The notes under the pieces: generated by a model | What the model saw: only the letters and a program-made list of their open reading frames with translations | What the model was told of the DNA's origin: nothing | The model's database searches: none | Shown here: piece by piece, positions 47,051 through 51,040 of the stretch | How the letters are laid out: each line of letters starts with the position of its first letter | Position numbering within the stretch: the stretch's first letter is position 1 | Translations under genes and position numbers: made by a program | NCBI RefSeq assembly: GCF_014196625.1 | Contig: NZ_JACIDZ010000022.1 | Span: forward strand, 1 to 51,040 | Length of the DNA stretch: 51,040 bases | Direction of reading: 5' to 3' | Source of the DNA: Martelella radicis | Lineage (GTDB): Bacteria; Pseudomonadota; Alphaproteobacteria; Rhizobiales; Rhizobiaceae

Positions 47051-49330
47051 CTACCCCCGAAACGTCCCGTTCCGCGGAAATCCCTTCGGCGCGATCCTTC
47101 CGGCGGTGGCGCGGTCGCCGCGCCATTCCATCAGTTCGTCGACATTGCGGGTGTGGGTGCGGCCCGCGCTGTCGGTCCAGGTGAGGCCTTCTTCCAGCGC
47201 GAAGCATTTGGCGTCCGAAAGGCCGCCATCCTTGTAGCGCTGCAGGCGCACGCCCTTGCCGCGCGCCATCTCGGCGATCTGCGACAGCGGGAAGACGAGG
47301 AGTTTGCGGTTTTCGCCGATGACGGCGACGTGGTCTCCGGTCGCGGGTGTCAGCAGCTTCACCTCCACGGGCATCGTCACATTCATCACCTGCTTGCCCT
47401 TGCGGGTATTGGCGACCATGGCGTCCTCATCGACGATGAAGCCGTTGCCGGCGGTCGACGCGATCAGCATCTTGCGGCCGGGCTCGTGCACGAAGGCGGT
47501 GACGACGTCCTGGTCGGCGTCGATATCGACCATGATGCGAAGCGGCTCGCCATGGCCGCGCCCGCCCGGCAGCTTGTCGGCGCCGAGGGTGAAGGCCTTG
47601 CCGCCGGTGGTGACGATCAACAGCTTGTCGGTGGTCTGCGCCGGGAAGGATAGCTTCAGGCTGTCGCCATCCTTGAACGACAGGCCGGAGGCATCGACAT
47701 GGCCCTTCAGCGCCCTCACCCATCCCTTTTCCGAGATGACGATGGTGACCGGTTCCTTCTCGATCATCGCCTGCTGGATCGCCTCGACATCGGTCTCCGG
47801 CGCATCGTCGAAGGTGGAGCGGCGGCGGCCGAGCTCGGTCGCCTTGGCGAAGGTCTTCTTCACCTCGCCGATCTCCCAGGCAACCGTCTGCCACTGCTTG
47901 TCCTCGGAGGCGAGCAGCGCCTCGATATCGGCTTTTTCCGCCGTCAGCGCGTCGAATTCCTTGCGGATTTCGATTTCCTCGAGCTTGCGCAGCGCGCGCA
48001 GCCGCATGTTGAGGATGGCTTCCGCCTGCACGTCGGTGATCTCGAAGCGCTCGATCATCACCTGTTTCGGCTCGTCCTCCTCGCGGATGATGCGGATCAC
48101 CTCGTCAAGGTTCAGATAGGCGACCAGGAGGCCGCCGAGGATTTCCAGCCGCCGCTCGATCGCCGCCAGCCGGTGGCGCGAGCGGCGCTGCAGCACCTCG
48201 CGGCGGTGGCCGAGCCATTCGGTGAGAACATCGACGAGGCCCATCACCTTCGGCACCTTGCCTTGGGAGAGCACGTTCATGTTCATGGAAAAGCGGCTCT
48301 CCAGATCGGTGAGCTTGAATAGCGATTCCATCAGCAGCGCCGGGTCGACGGCACGCGATTTCGGCACCAGCACGACGCGGATGTCTTCCGCCGACTCGTC
48401 CTGGATATCTTCGAGAAGAGGCAGGCGGCGGGCGATCAGCAGTTCCGCGATCTTCTCGATCAGCCGCGATTTCTGCACGCCATAGGGAATTTCGGTGACG
48501 ACGATCTGGTAATTGCCGCGCCCGAGATCCTCTTTCTCCCAGCGGGCACGCACGCGAAAGCCGCCGCGCCCGGTCTTGTAGGTTTCGACCATGCTGTCGA
48601 AATCTTCGACGATGATGCCGCCGGTCGGGAAATCCGGCCCCTGGATCATGTTCGCCTTCGGCCCGTCGGCGTTCGGCAACGTCATCAGGTCTTCGACCGT
48701 TGCATCCGGATGCTTGATCAGGTGGATAGCCGCCTCGCACAGCTCATGGGCGTTGTGCGAGGGAATGGAGGTCGCCATGCCGACGGCGATGCCGGTCGAA
48801 CCGTTGGCGAGCAGGTTCGGGAAGGCGCCGGGCATCACCACCGGCTCCTCGTCCTCCTCGTTATAGGTCGGACGAAAGTCCACGGCGTCCTCGCCGATGC
48901 CTTCCAGCATCAGCGCCGCCACATCGGTCATGCGCGCCTCTGTGTAGCGCATGGCCGCCGCGCTGTCGCCGTCGATATTGCCGAAATTGCCCTGGCCGTC
49001 GACCATCGGATAGCGCTGGGCAAAGCTCTGCGAGAGGCGCACCAGCGCATCATAGATCGAGGCGTCGCCATGAGGGTGGAACTTACCCATGACGTCGCCG
49101 ACGATGCGGGCGCATTTCTTGTAGGCGGAACCCGGGCGCACCCCGATCTCGCTCATGCCGTGGATGATGCGGCGGTGCACGGGCTTCAGCCCGTCGCGCA
49201 CATCCGGCAGGGCGCGGTGCATGATCGTCGACAGCGCATAGGCGAGATAGCGTTCTTCCAGCGCCTTGCGCAGGTCCACGGCATCGATGTGGTTGTCGCC
49301 GTCATCCGGCGGAAGAATTTCGTTTCCCAT
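47051..49330 (-). CDS. parC: DNA topoisomerase IV subunit A
   Basis: ParC, 759 aa, the DNA-cleaving subunit that decatenates daughter chromosomes with ParE. The N-terminal block [35 protein letters not shown] and the catalytic-Tyr segment [10 protein letters not shown] are conserved; the C-terminal beta-pinwheel domain lacks the GyrA box, which separates it from GyrA. Positions that correspond to E. coli Ser80 and Glu84 are Ala and Asp. parE is not adjacent. The gene lies between the Crp-type regulator (convergent) and a divergent secreted protein. Confidence 0.96.
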   Translation of the reverse strand: MGNEILPPDDGDNHIDAVDLRKALEERYLAYALSTIMHRALPDVRDGLKPVHRRIIHGMSEIGVRPGSAYKKCARIVGDVMGKFHPHGDASIYDALVRLSQSFAQRYPMVDGQGNFGNIDGDSAAAMRYTEARMTDVAALMLEGIGEDAVDFRPTYNEEDEEPVVMPGAFPNLLANGSTGIAVGMATSIPSHNAHELCEAAIHLIKHPDATVEDLMTLPNADGPKANMIQGPDFPTGGIIVEDFDSMVETYKTGRGGFRVRARWEKEDLGRGNYQIVVTEIPYGVQKSRLIEKIAELLIARRLPLLEDIQDESAEDIRVVLVPKSRAVDPALLMESLFKLTDLESRFSMNMNVLSQGKVPKVMGLVDVLTEWLGHRREVLQRRSRHRLAAIERRLEILGGLLVAYLNLDEVIRIIREEDEPKQVMIERFEITDVQAEAILNMRLRALRKLEEIEIRKEFDALTAEKADIEALLASEDKQWQTVAWEIGEVKKTFAKATELGRRRSTFDDAPETDVEAIQQAMIEKEPVTIVISEKGWVRALKGHVDASGLSFKDGDSLKLSFPAQTTDKLLIVTTGGKAFTLGADKLPGGRGHGEPLRIMVDIDADQDVVTAFVHEPGRKMLIASTAGNGFIVDEDAMVANTRKGKQVMNVTMPVEVKLLTPATGDHVAVIGENRKLLVFPLSQIAEMARGKGVRLQRYKDGGLSDAKCFALEEGLTWTDSAGRTHTRNVDELMEWRGDRATAGRIAPKGFPRNGTFRG

Positions 49331-49478
49331 GGGGTTTTGTTAGTGGATGCAACCGGCTCCCGCAAGGCGCGAGTGGGCCCAATCCCCTGAAAACACGGGG
49401 GCTCGCGCGCGAAAACAGACGTCTCCGGCGCAAGGCTGGCCACTGTGACGCGGGCACATCTTTTCTGGCAGAATTGCA

Positions 49479-49499
49479 ATTCGGTCCTATATGCCGAAT
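49479..49499 (+). promoter_or_regulatory. Palindrome in the parC / secreted-protein promoter region
   Basis: ATTCGG, 9 nt, CCGAAT, with TATATG (49488-49493) as a possible -10 inside it. It lies 40 nt before the ATG at 49539. No convincing -35 was found. Confidence 0.4.
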
Positions 49500-49538
49500 A
49501 ACATGATCCAGAATCAGACCAATCCCGGGAGTGACACC

Positions 49539-50774
49539 ATGCGCAAAGCGCCTTTCCGCCATTTTCTCCTCGCCGGCAGCTTCCTGGCAGCAACGACGGT
49601 TCCCGCCTTCGCGCTCGATGCCGAAGACATGCTCTCCAAGCTCAATGCCGCCTCGATGGCCCAGGGCAGCGTCGGCTTCACCTATGACGATGTCGAGGAA
49701 GGCGACGACGGCGACATCACGGTTTCCGGCGTGATCTACGGCCCGCTTGCCGAAAGCCCGGATGCGCCGGTCGAGATCGAACAGGTCGCGCCGGTGACGC
49801 TCAACTTCGAGGGCGTGAAGGAAGACGGCAATGGCGGCTACACTATCAACAAGGTGTCCACCTTCGATCTCGCCTTTGCCGCCGATGAGTTCGAGTTCGA
49901 CATCGGCTCTTTCACCCAGGAAGACATCAGGGTTCCGGCAGATCCGGACGCGGATATGATGTCGGGCATGAACTATGCCGGCTCCACGCAAGCCACCGAC
50001 ATCACCTTCACGACCAACGGTCATCAAGTGGCGACGATCGAGAACGCCAGTGCCGACCAGACTATCGAGGCCGGTACGAAAGCGAGCTTCCTCGGCACCG
50101 TTTCCGGCATCGCGATCGACCTTTCCGGCATCGACGACATGGAGGACGAGGCGCGCGATACGCTGACGGCACTTGACCTGATGGAGATGCATGCAGCCGT
50201 GACCCTCAGCGGCGACTGGGACATGCAGTCCGGCGACATGAACTTCTCGACCTATGAGATCGCGGTCGAGGATGTCGGCACGCTCAATATCAGCTTCGGT
50301 ATGACCGGCCTGACGCTTGAGACCATGGAGACGTTCCAGAAGCTGGCCGAGGAAGGGCAGAAAGCGCAGGAGATGGACTCCGCCGAAGCCGGCGACGAGC
50401 AGAACCCCTCCCAGCAATATCTTCTCGAACTCGGCCAGAAGATCGGGCTTTCCGAACTCCGCGTCAGCTTCACCGACGATTCGATCACCACGCGGGCGCT
50501 GCAATATGCGGCCGAAAAAGAAGGCATGATCGCCGAGGAGATGGCCGACAAGATCGAGGTCGATCTCGGCGCGAGCCTTTCGGCGATGAATGTGCCGGGC
50601 CTCGCGGACATGGTGACCACCGCCGTCGGCACCTATTTCTCCGATCCGCAGAATATCTCGGTGTCCATCAAGCCGCAGATGCAGATGCCGATCCTGGCCG
50701 TCGTCATGGCCGGCGCCGCCGCCCCGCAATCGATCCCGCAACTGCTGAACCTGCAGGTTACGGCAAACGAATAG
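49539..50774 (+). CDS. Secreted protein of unknown function
   Basis: A 411-aa exported protein. MRKAPFRHFLLAGSFLAATT and the following residues make a Sec signal peptide ending AFA. The mature part is acidic (many Asp and Glu) and strand-rich, with long stretches of alternating hydrophobic residues and repeated segments such as NISFGMTGLTLE and ELRVSFTDDS, suggesting a beta-rich periplasmic fold. I recognise no family with confidence. An upstream in-frame ATG at 49491 lacks a ribosome site; ATG at 49539 has GGGAG before it. A GC hairpin follows the stop. Confidence 0.75.
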   Translation: MRKAPFRHFLLAGSFLAATTVPAFALDAEDMLSKLNAASMAQGSVGFTYDDVEEGDDGDITVSGVIYGPLAESPDAPVEIEQVAPVTLNFEGVKEDGNGGYTINKVSTFDLAFAADEFEFDIGSFTQEDIRVPADPDADMMSGMNYAGSTQATDITFTTNGHQVATIENASADQTIEAGTKASFLGTVSGIAIDLSGIDDMEDEARDTLTALDLMEMHAAVTLSGDWDMQSGDMNFSTYEIAVEDVGTLNISFGMTGLTLETMETFQKLAEEGQKAQEMDSAEAGDEQNPSQQYLLELGQKIGLSELRVSFTDDSITTRALQYAAEKEGMIAEEMADKIEVDLGASLSAMNVPGLADMVTTAVGTYFSDPQNISVSIKPQMQMPILAVVMAGAAAPQSIPQLLNLQVTANE

Positions 50775-50786
50775 ACCTATTTGCAT

Positions 50787-50811
50787 GCCCCGGCGGAAAA
50801 CCCGCCGGGGC
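50787..50811 (+). terminator. GC hairpin after the secreted-protein gene
   Basis: GCCCCGGCGG, 5-nt A-rich loop, CCGCCGGGGC: a perfect 10-bp stem 12 nt after the stop. No T-run follows, so termination is possible but not certain. Confidence 0.55.
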
Positions 50812-50860
50812 TCGGACTGCTGACGCCTGTGGGAGATGCAAGAAACCTGATCCCCATTCT

Positions 50861-50953
50861 CCGTCACCCCGGCCTTGAGCCGGGGTCCAGGGCCGCAAGA
50901 AAACCTTTTGCCACAGTGCCTTACGCGCCACGGCCCTCACTATTTGGCCCTGG
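50861..50953. repeat. Composite dispersed element, truncated copy
   Basis: It begins CCGTCACCCCGGCCTTGAGC, GGGGTCCAGGGCC as in the full copies and keeps the ~50-nt spacer up to GGCCCTGG, but the terminal right palindrome is missing. The spacer is alignable with those at 18071-18189 and, reversed, 4483-4602. Confidence 0.75.
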
Positions 50954-50965
50954 CAACTGTATTGT

Positions 50966-50992
50966 TTTGTACCTGTTCAGGCTGGTTTGTAC
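50966..50992. promoter_or_regulatory. Direct repeat TTTGTAC with 20-bp period
   Basis: TTTGTAC occurs at 50966-50972 and 50986-50992, two helical turns apart. Such spacing suits a dimeric regulator. The controlled gene would lie beyond the window edge; nothing else is seen to 51040. Confidence 0.35.
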
Positions 50993-51040
50993 ATGGTCTG
51001 ATCTCTTAGCATTGCGTTTGCAAGGGTTAGGATTTTTCGT

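Overview
The window reads as chromosomal DNA of an alphaproteobacterium, most likely a Hyphomicrobiales (Rhizobiales) member and possibly marine. Grounds: high GC, rhizobial-type CarB, GreA, ParC and FdxA proteins, and dispersed palindromic elements of the kind known from Rhizobiaceae. No rRNA, tRNA, CRISPR array, phage or transposase gene was seen. I name no species.

Layout. 0-13.9 kb is mostly housekeeping and transport: a VC0807-like membrane protein, a MATE exporter, a glutathione S-transferase, a Na+/Ca2+ exchanger family protein, a 56-aa membrane peptide gene, carB with a clear terminator, an AHSA1-like protein, a creatinase, a double-VOC protein, a DHA2-type MFS exporter and greA. A GT10 fucosyltransferase-like gene follows greA.

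15.1-26.0 kb is a complete isethionate (2-hydroxyethanesulfonate) dissimilation locus. The minus-strand genes are a GMC dehydrogenase (IseJ), sulfoacetaldehyde acetyltransferase (Xsc), a YeiH-type sulfate/sulfite exporter, phosphate acetyltransferase and a TauE/SafE exporter. Divergent from them are a three-gene TRAP transporter and an IclR regulator. Together they take isethionate to sulfoacetaldehyde, acetyl phosphate plus sulfite, and acetyl-CoA.

26.1-29.7 kb holds a secreted EF-hand protein with a Gly/Pro/Met-rich tail, a divergent OmpR/EnvZ-type two-component system, an AT-rich gap and a second 56-aa gene (zinc ribbon plus membrane helix).

29.9-40.6 kb is one catabolic locus: a GntR-type regulator with a sugar-binding-like domain, a Gfo/Idh/MocA oxidoreductase, a PHP-like hydrolase, a sugar ABC transporter (four genes), a PfkB sugar kinase and a cytoplasmic sulfatase that closely resembles animal heparan N-sulfatase (sulfamidase). 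I infer import and cytoplasmic desulfation of a small sulfated or N-sulfated amino sugar. This is the most promising candidate for an undescribed system here.

40.6-44.0 kb is a redox group: a Cys-rich SufR-like regulator, a TPR protein, a flavin reductase, 7Fe ferredoxin, superoxide dismutase and a group III truncated haemoglobin. A shared palindromic site occurs at the regulator and sod promoters. 44.1-47.0 kb carries a secreted SdsA-type alkylsulfatase divergent from a Crp/Fnr regulator, so the window holds three separate organosulfur modules. It ends with parC, a secreted protein of unknown function and another dispersed repeat.
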